A stretch of DNA of 64,000 bases, taken from contig NZ_JAAIKO010000035.1 in assembly GCF_016107395.1 (NCBI RefSeq), forward strand, positions 25,556 to 89,555, read 5' to 3'. The number at the start of each line of letters is the position of its first letter. Within the stretch, counting starts at the first letter, position 1. Source of the DNA: Streptomyces fildesensis (GTDB lineage: Bacteria; Actinomycetota; Actinomycetes; Streptomycetales; Streptomycetaceae). Positions 8,875 through 18,244 of this stretch are shown piece by piece. The notes below the pieces were generated by a model. That model was not told where the DNA came from and made no database searches. It was given only the letters and a program-made list of their open reading frames with translations. Made by a program: the position numbers and the translations under genes.

Positions 8875-9602
8875 CCGCCACCGACCTCTCCCCCACCGAG
8901 CACACCGAGCACAGCGACGACGCCCACCCCTGGCTCTTGCGGCTGCTGCTCGACCCCGGCCACCGGCAGGTCCAACGCGACCTGCGCGACGCCGCGGCGC
9001 TGCACCGACGCGTCATGTCCCTGGTACCCGACGGCCTGGGCACATCGCCCCGCGCCCGCGCCGGCGCCCTGTTCCGCCTAGACCTCGACAGCGCCGGACC
9101 CCCCGTCCTGCTCGTCCAAAGCGGCCTGGCCCCCGACCCCGGCCGCCTGCCCGCCGGCTACGCGCAATCCGCGACCCTCAAAGACATGGCCCCCATGTTC
9201 CGGGCCCTGCAACCCGGCCTGCCCGTCCGGTACCGGATCCTGGCCAACACCGTGCGCCGCTGCGGCCCCAACAGCACCGCCGGCCGGTGGAAACAGGTCA
9301 TCCCCCTGCACCCAGAAGAAGCCGAACAATGGTGGGCCACCCGCGCTGCAGCCGCCGGACTCCAACTACGCACCCTGCTCCCCTCCCCGCTCGACGCGAT
9401 CATCTCGCGCCACTCGCCCAAGGACACCCCGCCCCCCGACGCCCCACAGGCCCCGAAGAACATTCCCCGGGCAACCACGCTCTTCGAAGGAACAGCCACC
9501 GTGAACGACCCCCAAGCACTGCGCCACGCCCTCCTGCACGGCATCGGACGCAGCAAGTCCTACGGGTGCGGCCTGCTGAGCCTGGCACCGGACCAGAACT
9601 AG
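8871..9602 (+). CDS. cas6e: CRISPR RNA endoribonuclease Cas6e (CasE)
   Basis: Cas6e cuts the pre-crRNA at the base of the repeat hairpin and stays bound to the 3' handle. The 243-residue protein has the catalytic-type His45 in AALHRRVMSLVP, a central QSGLAPDPGRLP stretch and the C-terminal glycine loop GIGRSKSYGCGLLSLAP, all typical of the family. The ATG start overlaps the cas5e stop (ATGA). About 18 extra residues precede the first strand. The cognate hairpin, CCCGC-GCGA-GCGGG, is present in every intact repeat of the array. Confidence 0.92.
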   Translation: MTATDLSPTEHTEHSDDAHPWLLRLLLDPGHRQVQRDLRDAAALHRRVMSLVPDGLGTSPRARAGALFRLDLDSAGPPVLLVQSGLAPDPGRLPAGYAQSATLKDMAPMFRALQPGLPVRYRILANTVRRCGPNSTAGRWKQVIPLHPEEAEQWWATRAAAAGLQLRTLLPSPLDAIISRHSPKDTPPPDAPQAPKNIPRATTLFEGTATVNDPQALRHALLHGIGRSKSYGCGLLSLAPDQN

Positions 9603-9611
9603 GAGACCAAC

Positions 9612-10703
9612 ATGCCCGCACCCGCCCCGGATGACGCAAGAAGCAGCACCCCACATGCCGGTCGGGAAGAGCGGGCGACGCTGCGAACCGGCTCCGCGCG
9701 CGCCCGCATCGCCAGACCCACCCTCGCCATGCTCCCGCGCGTCGGGGACTCCCTGTCCTTCCTGTACGCGGACATCGTGCGCATCGTCCAGGACGACACC
9801 GGAGTCTGCGCCGAGACCACCTCGAAGGACGGCGAGATCACCCGTGTCTACCTCCCCACCTCAGCCCTCTCCTGCCTACTCCTGGGCCCCGGAACATCGA
9901 TCACCCAACCAGCACTGACCACCTTCGCCAGGCACGGCACCACCGTCGTGTGCACAGGCTCCGGCGGCGTCCGCTGCTACTCGGCCACCACCTCCGACGC
10001 CCTGACCACCCGCTGGCTCGAACACCAGGTGCGCCAATGGAGCGACCCGGAACGACGCCTCGCGGTCGCCCGACAGATGTACCTGTCCCGCTTCAACATC
10101 GCTGTACACCCGGCCACCAAACTCGAACAACTGCGCGGCTTGGAAGGCCAACGCGTCAAAGCCCTGTACAAGGCACTCGCCCAACAACACCGCATCGGCC
10201 GCTTCCGGCGTGCCTACGACCCGGCCGCATGGTCCGAACAAGACCCCGTCAACCTCGCACTGTCCTCCGCGAACACCTGCCTCTACGGCATCGTGCACGC
10301 CGCCCTCAACGCCTTGGGCTGCTCCCCCGCACTGGGCTTCGTCCACCAAGGCAAGCAACACGCCTTCGTCTACGACATCGCCGACCTCTACAAAGCCGAA
10401 CTCACCATCCCGCTGGCCTTCTCCCTCCACAACTCCGCCTACCCCGAAGCAATGGCACGGCGCAGTTTCCGCGAGGGCCTTCGACTGTACAAACTCCTCC
10501 CCCGCATCGTCCGCGACGTCCAACGCCTCCTGGCCCCCGATGAGACGGATCCACTGACCGACGGCCACGCCGTCGACCTGGTCGACCTTTGGGACCCCGA
10601 CGTCGGCTCGGTCCCCGCCGGCACCAACTATGCCGACTACGCAACGGACAACAACACAACGGAGGACAACGACCACGCTCCCGACCTCCACCACCGCAGC
10701 TGA
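9612..10703 (+). CDS. cas1: CRISPR integrase Cas1e
   Basis: Cas1 with Cas2 captures prespacers and inserts them at the leader end of the array. The metal ligands are visible: Glu178 in RGLEGQ, His245 in GFVHQG and Asp258 in FVYDIADLYK. The 363-residue length exceeds the roughly 310 of most Cas1e, with about 40 extra N-terminal residues and an Asp/Asn-rich C-terminal tail. AGGAG eight bases before the ATG supports the long start. It lies nine bases after cas6e and appears functional. Confidence 0.95.
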   Translation: MPAPAPDDARSSTPHAGREERATLRTGSARARIARPTLAMLPRVGDSLSFLYADIVRIVQDDTGVCAETTSKDGEITRVYLPTSALSCLLLGPGTSITQPALTTFARHGTTVVCTGSGGVRCYSATTSDALTTRWLEHQVRQWSDPERRLAVARQMYLSRFNIAVHPATKLEQLRGLEGQRVKALYKALAQQHRIGRFRRAYDPAAWSEQDPVNLALSSANTCLYGIVHAALNALGCSPALGFVHQGKQHAFVYDIADLYKAELTIPLAFSLHNSAYPEAMARRSFREGLRLYKLLPRIVRDVQRLLAPDETDPLTDGHAVDLVDLWDPDVGSVPAGTNYADYATDNNTTEDNDHAPDLHHRS

Positions 10704-10715
10704 AGCCGGTGAACG

Positions 10716-11033
10716 ATGGCCTCCATGATCGTCCTCCACACCACAGCAGTTCCTGAACACATCCGCGGCGCCCTCACCCGCTGGCTGATTGAACCCACCC
10801 CGGGCATGTACATCGGCACCCTGTCCGCACGCGTCCGAGACTCACTATGGGCACTAGTGGGCGAATCTCTCCCAACCGAAGGCGCTGCGGTCCTGATCTA
10901 CCCAGACGCCAACGAACAAGGATTCACCCTTAGGACGGCGGGGGAACGGCGCCGCACCCCCATCGATTTCGACGGCATCACCCTGATCGCCTTCCGGCCC
11001 GAGGAATACCAACAAACGGCAAACCCCTCATAA
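10716..11033 (+). CDS. cas2: CRISPR adaptation protein Cas2e
   Basis: Cas2e is the structural dimer that bridges two Cas1 dimers. The protein has MIVLHTTAVPEHIRG, LIEPTPGMYIGTLSARVRDSLW and the C-terminal RRTPIDFDGITLIAF, all close to E. coli Cas2e. The length is 105 residues. The first ATG matches the family start; a second at 10725 has better spacing to GGTGA. The stop codon is only 18 bp from the first CRISPR repeat, so signals normally in the leader must lie in these 18 bp or inside the cas2 3' end. Confidence 0.93.
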   Translation: MASMIVLHTTAVPEHIRGALTRWLIEPTPGMYIGTLSARVRDSLWALVGESLPTEGAAVLIYPDANEQGFTLRTAGERRRTPIDFDGITLIAFRPEEYQQTANPS

Positions 11034-11051
11034 GACCCCAGGTCACGAAGA

Positions 11052-14000
11052 GGTCTTCCCGCGCGAGCGGGGGTGGTCCGTCCCAGGTGGGCGCGTCGAT
11101 CAGCTCGGAGGGGGTCTTCCCGCGCGAGCGGGGGTGGTCCGACGACGGCGATCAACTGGGGAGAGGCTCAGGAGGTCTTCCCGCGCGAGCGGGGGTGGTC
11201 CGATGGAGGAACGGACACTCCGTCCGGCTCACCAGGTCTTCCCGCGCGAGCGGGGGTGGTCCGGCGACGGTCGCGGCACCGGTCAGGGCGAGGGAGGTCT
11301 TCCCGCGCGAGCGGGGGTGGTCCGAAGATGACGGTGCCGAGGACCAGCGCGACGACGGTCTTCCCGCGCGAGCGGGGGTGGTCCGTCTCGCCCAGCGACG
11401 GGAACAGGCAGCGGACCGGTCTTCCCGCGCGAGCGGGGGTGGTCCGGTGTGGGGATTCCGTTCGAGTCGGTCGGCGTGGGTCTTCCCGCGCGAGCGGGGG
11501 TGGTCCGAGCCCGCTGGAGTACTACAGCCTCCTGGACACGGTCTTCCCGCGCGAGCGGGGGTGGTCCGCCGCCAAGCGCGGCGCCGCCGAAAGGAACGCC
11601 GGTCTTCCCGCGCGAGCGGGGGTGGTCCGCAGATCGAGGCCGGCTACCGGCTCCTGTCGTAGGTCTTCCCGCGCGAGCGGGGGTGGTCCGTTACGAGGGA
11701 CTGTCACAGCCTCTACATAACGGGTCTTCCCGCGCGAGCGGGGGTGGTCCGTATCGGGCTACGTACAGAACGTCGACGGTGTGGGTCTTCCCGCGCGAGC
11801 GGGGGTGGTCCGGATTCCGAGCACACCACGATCAGCCCGTTGGTGGTCTTCCCGCGCGAGCGGGGGTGGTCCGCCCTTGTCGATGGCGCTGGACAGCTTG
11901 CTGATGGTCTTCCCGCGCGAGCGGGGGTGGTCCTCCCTTGTGGGGTCGGTGGTGGGGAACACGACTGGTCTTCCCGCGCGAGCGGGGGTGGTCCGTGGGT
12001 GCCTGGCCCATGGCCTTGAGCACCTTGGGTCTTCCCGCGCGAGCGGGGGTGGTCCGCTAAAGAGACGCTGCACGATGTCAGTGCAGCGGGTCTTCCCGCG
12101 CGAGCGGGGGTGGTCCGGCGGATCCCTCGCGTTCCTGGACCTCGAAAAAGGTCTTCCCGCGCGAGCGGGGGTGGTCCGCCATCGACCCGCAGATGACCGG
12201 CCGCGGCCTGGGTCTTCCCGCGCGAGCGGGGGTGGTCCGTTCCTGACCGGAGCGGTCGGGGTCGCGCTGGTGGTCTTCCCGCGCGAGCGGGGGTGGTCCG
12301 CAGGTATTTGACTTCAACGTCAAGTACCGGAAGGTCTTCCCGCGCGAGCGGGGGTGGTCCGCTTCGACGGCTTCCCGCAGCGCCGCCCACCAGGGTCTTC
12401 CCGCGCGAGCGGGGGTGGTCCGGATGTTGAGCTCGCACCCCTCGTGCGCGCACAGGTCTTCCCGCGCGAGCGGGGGTGGTCCGACCATCTCAGGCTGGCT
12501 AGGCACCCAGTGGCGGGTCTTCCCGCGCGAGCGGGGGTGGTCCGTGGGAGAGGGAGTCGACGAACACGACGGGGTAGGTCTTCCCGCGCGAGCGGGGGTG
12601 GTCCGATCGACATTCGGGTGCTGCCCGAAGAGACTCTGGTCTTCCCGCGCGAGCGGGGGTGGTCCGGTCGTCGGATACCTTGCCCCGCACTTCCCCGAGG
12701 TCTTCCCGCGCGAGCGGGGGTGGTCCGCCGACGGCTGCAGCAGCTGGGGTTGCCAGGACGGTCTTCCCGCGCGAGCGGGGGTGGTCCGTCCGCATACCGG
12801 ATCGCGTTCGGCATCGCCCAGGTCTTCCCGCGCGAGCGGGGGTGGTCCGCCCTTGAAGGGCCGGGCGGGCTCGTCGTCGATGGTCTTCCCGCGCGAGCGG
12901 GGGTGGTCCGATCAGAAGCCCTACAGCCGGCCGCCATTCCGCGGTCTTCCCGCGCGAGCGGGGGTGGTCCGGCGCTGCGGATCCTCGCGGTCACCCCCAA
13001 CGAGGTCTTCCCGCGCGAGCGGGGGTGGTCCGCTGCCCATCTTCACGGCCATCTGCCCGAAGTGGGTCTTCCCGCGCGAGCGGGGGTGGTCCGCTGGGGA
13101 TCGTCCTGCGGATCGAGCCGCCCAAGGTCTTCCCGCGCGAGCGGGGGTGGTCCGTCCTCTACCGGGTCCTGCGCCGCGAAGGAACCGGTCTTCCCGCGCG
13201 AGCGGGGGTGGTCCGAAGTAGAACCGGCCGCGCATTGCGCTTCCGGCGGTCTTCCCGCGCGAGCGGGGGTGGTCCGCCCAGGTAACCGCGTACCTCACCG
13301 GCAACCAGGGTCTTCCCGCGCGAACGGGGGTGGTCCGCTCGGCGCGAAGGCCCGCGTCATGCCCGGCAAGGTCTTCCCGCGCGAGCGGGGGTGGTCCGGA
13401 CTTGCAGGCGCGGCGCAGGGCGATGAGTTTGGTCTTCCCGCGCGAGCGGGGGTGGTCCGCTGACGAGTCAGCGTGCTGGCATGCCTGCTCAGGTCTTCCC
13501 GCGCGAGCGGGGGTGGTCCGAACTCCGCCGGGCGGACGCTCTCGCCGGGCACGGTCTTCCCGCGCGAGCGGGGGTGGTCCGGCCTACGAGGCCGTGACCC
13601 GCGCGGTTCTCCCGGTCTTCCCGCGCGAGCGGGGGTGGTCCGATCAAGGGGTTCTGGACCTGGCTCCGCGAGTCGGTCTTCCCGCGCGAGCGGGGGTGGT
13701 CCGCCGCCCTCACCGAAGGCACCGTCGAGTACCTCGGTCTTCCCGCGCGAGCGGGGGTGGTCCGGCTGCCCCGGGCGCTGTCCTCGACGGGAAGTTGGTC
13801 TTCCCGCGCGAGCGGGGGTGGTCCGGCGTCGAGCCGCACCTGTACACCCCGGACGAGGGTCTTCCCGCGCGAGCGGGGGTGGTCCGGCGATGTTCGCGGA
13901 GCAGCGGCGCCAGCTCCTGGTCTTCCCGCGCGAGCGGGGGTGGTCCGGCACTGGAGGCGTTCCGGGGGTCGCTGACGTCGGTCTTCCCGCGCGAGCGGGG

Positions 14001-15843
14001 GTGGTCCGGTGTTGGCCGACCGGATCCGGGCGTGCACCAGGTCTTCCCGCGCGAGCGGGGGTGGTCCGCTGCTGGAACTACACGCCACCGTCCCGGACCA
14101 GGTCTTCCCGCGCGAGCGGGGGTGGTCCGCGGCTGCACGGGGTGAACTCCGGCGGCATGCAGGTCTTCCCGCGCGAGCGGGGGTGGTCCGCCTGTTGACG
14201 GGATCCGGGGTGGGGAAAGTGCGGTCTTCCCGCGCGAGCGGGGGTGGTCCGGCCGTTCTGCCCGCTTTCCGGCGGTCCCTGCTGGTCTTCCCGCGCGAGC
14301 GGGGGTGGTCCGCCCGCGCCATGGCCCAGCACTGGACGGAAGCCGGTCTTCCCGCGCGAGCGGGGGTGGTCCGGAATTGGGCTCGACCACGGTCAAGGCC
14401 CAGCTGGTCTTCCCGCGCGAGCGGGGGTGGTCCGCGATCATCCTCCGCCGGGTAGCCCCTGGGCGGGGTCTTCCCGCGCGAGCGGGGGTGGTCCGGCCGT
14501 ACTGCTCCTCCTCCTCAGCGCCGCCACGGTCTTCCCGCGCGAGCGGGGGTGGTCCGGAGTACAACCGCATCCGCTCCCGGACGCAGTCGGTCTTCCCGCG
14601 CGAGCGGGGGTGGTCCGCCGTAGGACACCGACACGCGGTGGTCGCCCTTGGTCTTCCCGCGCGAGCGGGGGTGGTCCGCCCCCATCAGCGCGGTGTACGA
14701 CCCGGACAACGGTCTTCCCGCGCGAGCGGGGGTGGTCCGATCGTCACCGTGTTGGTCGATACCGACCTGGGGGTCTTCCCGCGCGAGCGGGGGTGGTCCG
14801 AATGCCGCTCCGTGCCCCTGCGCCATGCGTCGGGTCTTCCCGCGCGAGCGGGGGTGGTCCGGGTTCGCCGGCGCGCAGGCGCTGCTGACCGCGGGTTTTC
14901 CTGCGCGAGCGGGGGTGGTCCGCAGGATCACGCGGTGCTCTCCGGGGACTGGCTGGTCTTCCCGCGCGAGCGGGGGTGGTCCGGCCCGGGAGCAACTCAT
15001 CCGGCTACGCCCGCTGGTTCTTCCCGCGCGAGCGGGGGTGGTCTGTCCGCGAGCGCGGTGAACTCCTCAGGAGTCCGGGTCTTCCCGCGCGAGCGGGGGT
15101 GGTCCGGTCTCGGTCCCGGTCAGTACGCCCGGGATCGTGGTCTTCCCGCGCGAGCGGGGGTGGTCCGGTGTCGCGTGGGCGCTGCTGGCCGGAGCCCAGG
15201 GTCTTCCCGCGCGAGCGGGGGTGGTCCGCAACGTGTCCTGTTTGGAGAGCTGTCCGATTGGGTCTTCCCGCGCGAGCGGGGGTGGTCCGCCCGGGGAGTG
15301 GGCCGTTGTCGACACGCGCGACGTCTTCCCGCGCCAGCGGGGGTGGTCCGATCCGGATCACCCGGTCTACGTGGCCGGTGTTGGTCTTCCCGCGCGAGCG
15401 GGGGTGGTCCGGAGCAGTGGCAGAGCAGCACGCTCTCCACCGCGGTCTTCCCGCGCGAGCGCAGGTGGTCAGACCACCGGCCTCGTCCTGGGCAACGCGG
15501 CCGAGGTCCTCCCGCGCGAGCGGGGGTGGTCCGAGTGTGGCCAGGGCCCCGACGATCCGCTGCCCGGTCTTCCCGCGCGAGCGGGGGGTGGTCCGATCCC
15601 GGAGTGGCTTGAGGGCGTGCGGACGGGGGTCTTCCCGTGCGAGCGGGGGTGCGTGGTCCGCTGCAGCTGGGTGTGCAGAACCAGCTGTTTGCGGTCTTCC
15701 CGCCCGAGCGGGGGTGGTCCGCTCAAGACCGTGCGCTCCGCCCTCGGCGCGCTGGTCTTCCCGCGCGAGCAGGGGTGGTCCGCGGCCGCTGCAGCCGCAT
15801 GAGGACCACCGCGAGGTCTTCCCGCGCGATCGGGGGTAGTTCG
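11052..15843 (+). CRISPR. Type I-E CRISPR array, 79 repeats and 78 spacers
   Basis: The 29-base repeat begins GGTCTTCCCGCG and ends GGGGGTGGTCCG, with a CCCGC-GCGA-GCGGG hairpin. Repeats recur every 61 bp, leaving 32-base spacers. Repeat starts were checked along the array. One spacer (after the repeat at 13980) has 31 bases, and small indels occur in repeats at 15016, 15566 and 15628. The first 63 repeats are almost invariant, apart from a final-base change at 11906 and GCGCGAACG at 13309. From 14894 onward about half carry changes, and the last, at 15815, ends GGTAGTTCG. This puts the old end distal to cas2. No repeated spacer was noticed. Targets cannot be assigned by eye. Confidence 0.98.
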
Positions 15844-16431
15844 AGGATGACCTCGCCGACGCCATGAACCAACCGGTAACTACCATGCCCGCGCAGCCAG
15901 CAAGCCGTCTGCCCCAGCGTCGAGCTGCTGCAGACACGTACGATGCCGTTCGTTCCAGGCCGAGCACCGATGCACGAACCCCAGCCCAGATGCAGCCTCG
16001 ACCACTGCGCAGAGCCCCAAGAATGGCCACCGACCCTGGGACCCCACTGGGAGTTTTCTGGGACTTCCGGCCGCATCAACGGGCATTACCGTGAAACAAG
16101 CGAAAGACCATATTCGCTGGTCGGCGCCCAGCAGCCTGATTCCGGCAGGTCACGGACTCGCGTGGTTCCTTCCGCGACATCTGACTGGGCGAATGCGGAC
16201 ACCTCCTCTGAGCGCTTACGCAAAGCGAATCGGCACGACCCACACCTGCACCGCCAGACGGGACAGGCGATGCTCCTACGGCAGTACCTCTTGGGGAGAA
16301 TTTGGGGAGTGCGAGCGCCTCTGGGGAGCGCGTGGGGAGTATCAACTGCACAACCGGGCACGAGTCTGAAAGAAAGACGGATCCGCCCAGGCCAGAGCCC
16401 CGTTCAGCGACATCACTCCAGGTCAAAGCCG
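15844..16431. other. Gene-poor stretch between the CRISPR array and the truncated hipA-like gene
   Basis: About 590 bases with only overlapping, unconvincing frames. AT content is a little above the surroundings near 16090-16120. The notable content is the four TGGGGAG direct repeats at 16292-16339. It appears to be the right-hand end of the mobile or acquired segment. Confidence 0.5.
16292..16339. repeat. Four phased TGGGGAG direct repeats, possible integrase arm sites
   Basis: TGGGGAG occurs at 16292, 16303, 16322 and 16333. Spacing is 11, 19 and 11 bp, so two pairs are each one helical turn apart and the pairs are 30 bp apart. Short direct repeats on one face of the helix are the layout of arm-type sites bound by tyrosine integrases. 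The link to the integrase remnant at the left edge is inference. Confidence 0.4.
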
Positions 16432-16548
16432 TCAGCTGGACAACTTCACGACGTACGTGCCGAGGTCGTCGGCCTCGACCACCCCCGGCACCGAGCCGCC
16501 CTCGCGCAAGGGCGTCACGTAACGGATCCCTGTTACCTCTGTGAGCAT
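16432..16548 (-). pseudogene. HipA-family kinase, 5' fragment
   Basis: From the ATG at 16548 the minus strand encodes MLTEVTGIRYVTPLREGG, SVPGVVEADDLGTYVVKL, then SS and a stop after 38 codons. This is the conserved N-terminus of an actinobacterial HipA-like kinase, which normally continues with a KFxGAGQG segment for a total of about 250 residues. The match ends abruptly at about 16440. Upstream, toward 16800, the sequence is normal chromosomal DNA. The gene was apparently cut when the CRISPR-bearing segment arrived or when flanking DNA was deleted. Confidence 0.62.
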
Positions 16549-16821
16549 CGCACCAGGCTACTTGCGCGGCGCCGGGCAACGACGACGCGGAGCGGGGGCG
16601 AGAACGAGGAGGGGGTGGGGACGGGAACGGTGGTGGGGGCCAGTGGCGGGGAGCGGTGGCGGGGCCGGTGATCGAGCAGGCGCTGGGCCATCCGCCGGAA
16701 TTCTTCGGGCGGCTTTGAACGCGCCGGAGGATCTCTGCGTATGACCGGGCGGGCACGGCATCACGCCCACCGGGCGACCGCTCCCGCGCCACCCGGCTCC
16801 TCTACCGACAGGAAGTGCCAC

Positions 16822-17313
16822 ATGACCGACACCTCCGGTATTCCCGCGGCTCCGACCCGCCGCACGATGGTCGCCGCAGCGGGCGGCGTGGGTCTCATGG
16901 CCGCTCTGACCGCGTGCGGCGGATCGGATACGAAGGCCAGTGACACCCCGGCCACCACCCCGGCCCAGCCTTCGGCCCCGGCCGACCCCTCGGCACCGGC
17001 CGCCACCACCCCGGGCGGGGACGGCGGCGACGCGCTGGCCAAGACCGCGGACATCCCGGTGGGCGGCGGAAAGATCTTCGCGGACCAGAAGGTCGTCGTC
17101 ACCCAGCCGACCGCCGGAAACTTCAAGGCGTTCTCCGCGGTCTGCACGCACCAGGGCTGTGCGGTCAGCGACGTCGCGGACGGCACCATCAACTGCCCCT
17201 GCCACGGCAGCAAGTTCAACATCGCGGACGGCAGCGTCGCCAACGGTCCGGCGACCAAGCCGCTGGCCGCCGCCAAGGTCACCGTCGCGGGTGGCTCGTT
17301 GCAGCTGGGCTGA
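16822..17313 (+). CDS. Rieske (2Fe-2S) domain lipoprotein
   Basis: A 163-residue exported iron-sulfur protein. Arg13-Arg14 and a hydrophobic stretch lead to the lipobox LTAC with Cys32, so it is likely a Tat-exported lipoprotein. A Pro/Ala/Thr-rich linker (residues 40-65) precedes the Rieske fold. The cluster motifs are CTHQGC at 108-113 and CPCHGS at 125-130. AGGAAG lies about eight bases before the ATG; an upstream in-frame ATG at 16741 would spoil the signal peptide. Such stand-alone Rieske lipoproteins are common in Streptomyces, and their redox partner is not known from the sequence. Confidence 0.85.
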   Translation: MTDTSGIPAAPTRRTMVAAAGGVGLMAALTACGGSDTKASDTPATTPAQPSAPADPSAPAATTPGGDGGDALAKTADIPVGGGKIFADQKVVVTQPTAGNFKAFSAVCTHQGCAVSDVADGTINCPCHGSKFNIADGSVANGPATKPLAAAKVTVAGGSLQLG

Positions 17314-17332
17314 CTCGTCGCAGCTGGGCTGG
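17295..17332. repeat. 19-bp tandem duplication spanning a stop codon
   Basis: CTCGTTGCAGCTGGGCTGA (17295-17313) is followed at once by CTCGTCGCAGCTGGGCTGG, with 17 of 19 positions identical. The first copy contains the last codons and stop of the Rieske gene; the second lies just beyond. Confidence 0.7.
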
Positions 17333-17357
17333 CGAGCGCCATCGGGGCCGCGTCGGA

Positions 17358-17381
17358 GTAGCCGGGGCCGTTGGCGGCTAC
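17358..17381. terminator. Possible bidirectional terminator
   Basis: GTAGCCG and CGGCTAC form a seven-base stem around a ten-base loop between two convergent genes, followed by GGCTTT on the + strand. It is a modest hairpin overlapping the 3' end of the isochorismatase-like gene. Confidence 0.35.
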
Positions 17382-18031
17382 GGCTTTCCGGCGCGCTGCC
17401 CCTGGCGCTTCCAGCAGGCCAGGATGTCGTCCGTCGTGCTGACCGTGGAGACGAGCGCGAGGGTGTGCCGGACGACGGCCTCGGTGTACTCGCGGGGCAC
17501 CCCCGCGATGCCGTCGGCGGGCACCACCACCTGGTACCCCAGGTTGACGGCGTCGAAGACGGCATTGGGGATCGCGATGTTCGCGGAGACCCCGGTGACG
17601 ATCAGCGTGCGGCAGCCCAGGTTGCGCAGCAGGGCGTCCACATCGGTCCCGGCGATCGGTGACAGCCCGTGCAGCCGCCGTACGACCAGGTCGCCGTCGG
17701 CGAGCGGGATCCCTTCGGCGAGCCGCACGGCGGGCGTGCCCGTCAGCGGCTGCACGGGCAGCCGCCCGGCGGCACGGAACAGCCGCGCGTTGTGGTTGGC
17801 GCCGAGCCCGTCCGGGCGGCGTTCGGCGATGGCGTGCAGGACGGCGGCGCCCACCTCGTGGGCGCCGCCGACCAGCCGTGCCACGTTGCCCAGTGCCCCT
17901 GAGTCCCGCGCCTCGGCGGCGAGCTCCGGCAGCGCGCTGTCCGGCCCGACGACGCCGCGCTGGCACTCCACGGTCAGTACGGCGGTGACCGCCGGGTCCA
18001 GCAGCTCCACCAGCCGGTCGCTCGGCGCCAT
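17378..18031 (-). CDS. Isochorismatase-family (cysteine hydrolase-fold) protein
   Basis: A 217-residue Rossmann-type protein of the isochorismatase/nicotinamidase superfamily. The strand AVLTVECQRGVVGP starts the fold and TLIVTGVSANIAIPNAVFDAVNLGYQVVVP marks the catalytic loop region. The usual Asp-Lys-Cys triad does not look intact: Asp in the first strand is Glu, the Lys position has an RRLHG context, and the nucleophile position in GVSANIAIPN has no Cys. The protein may therefore have another chemistry or a binding role. It is convergent with the Rieske gene. Confidence 0.78.
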   Translation of the reverse strand: MAPSDRLVELLDPAVTAVLTVECQRGVVGPDSALPELAAEARDSGALGNVARLVGGAHEVGAAVLHAIAERRPDGLGANHNARLFRAAGRLPVQPLTGTPAVRLAEGIPLADGDLVVRRLHGLSPIAGTDVDALLRNLGCRTLIVTGVSANIAIPNAVFDAVNLGYQVVVPADGIAGVPREYTEAVVRHTLALVSTVSTTDDILACWKRQGQRAGKP

Positions 18032-18207
18032 GACTGCCCCCTCGTACGACGGACCTCAACGGACCGCAACGGGCCACAAGGGACCCGCAACGGATGACGA
18101 CGGAGCGACCGTAGCTGACGAACCGTCAACCAGGAAGGGATGCAGCGCGCGAGGGAGCACCCGCCGGCCACCAGCGCTGGACGGCCGCGCCGCCGTCCTC
18201 CATTATT

Positions 18208-18224
18208 TCTGACACACAGTCAGA
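18208..18224. promoter_or_regulatory. TCTGAC-N5-GTCAGA inverted repeat, candidate operator
   Basis: TCTGAC (18208-18213), ACACA, GTCAGA (18219-18224) form a perfect dyad 21 bp before the next start codon, just upstream of the ribosome site and next to an AGATAAAT stretch. The layout fits a TetR-type operator controlling the oxidoreductase downstream. No regulator gene is adjacent. Confidence 0.5.
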
Positions 18225-18244
18225 TAAATGGAGGTGCTCGACTC

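Noticed and set aside
11073..15867. Many long open frames across the CRISPR array on both strands, with peptide repeats such as SSRASGGGP, VFPRERGWS, GLPARAGVVR or DHPRSRGKT
   Set aside because: They are translations of the CRISPR repeat in the possible phases, cycling because 61 is not a multiple of three. They are not genes.
15943..16671. 242-codon frame between the array and the Rieske gene
   Set aside because: Low-complexity product, crosses the truncated HipA fragment on the opposite strand, and has no start signals.
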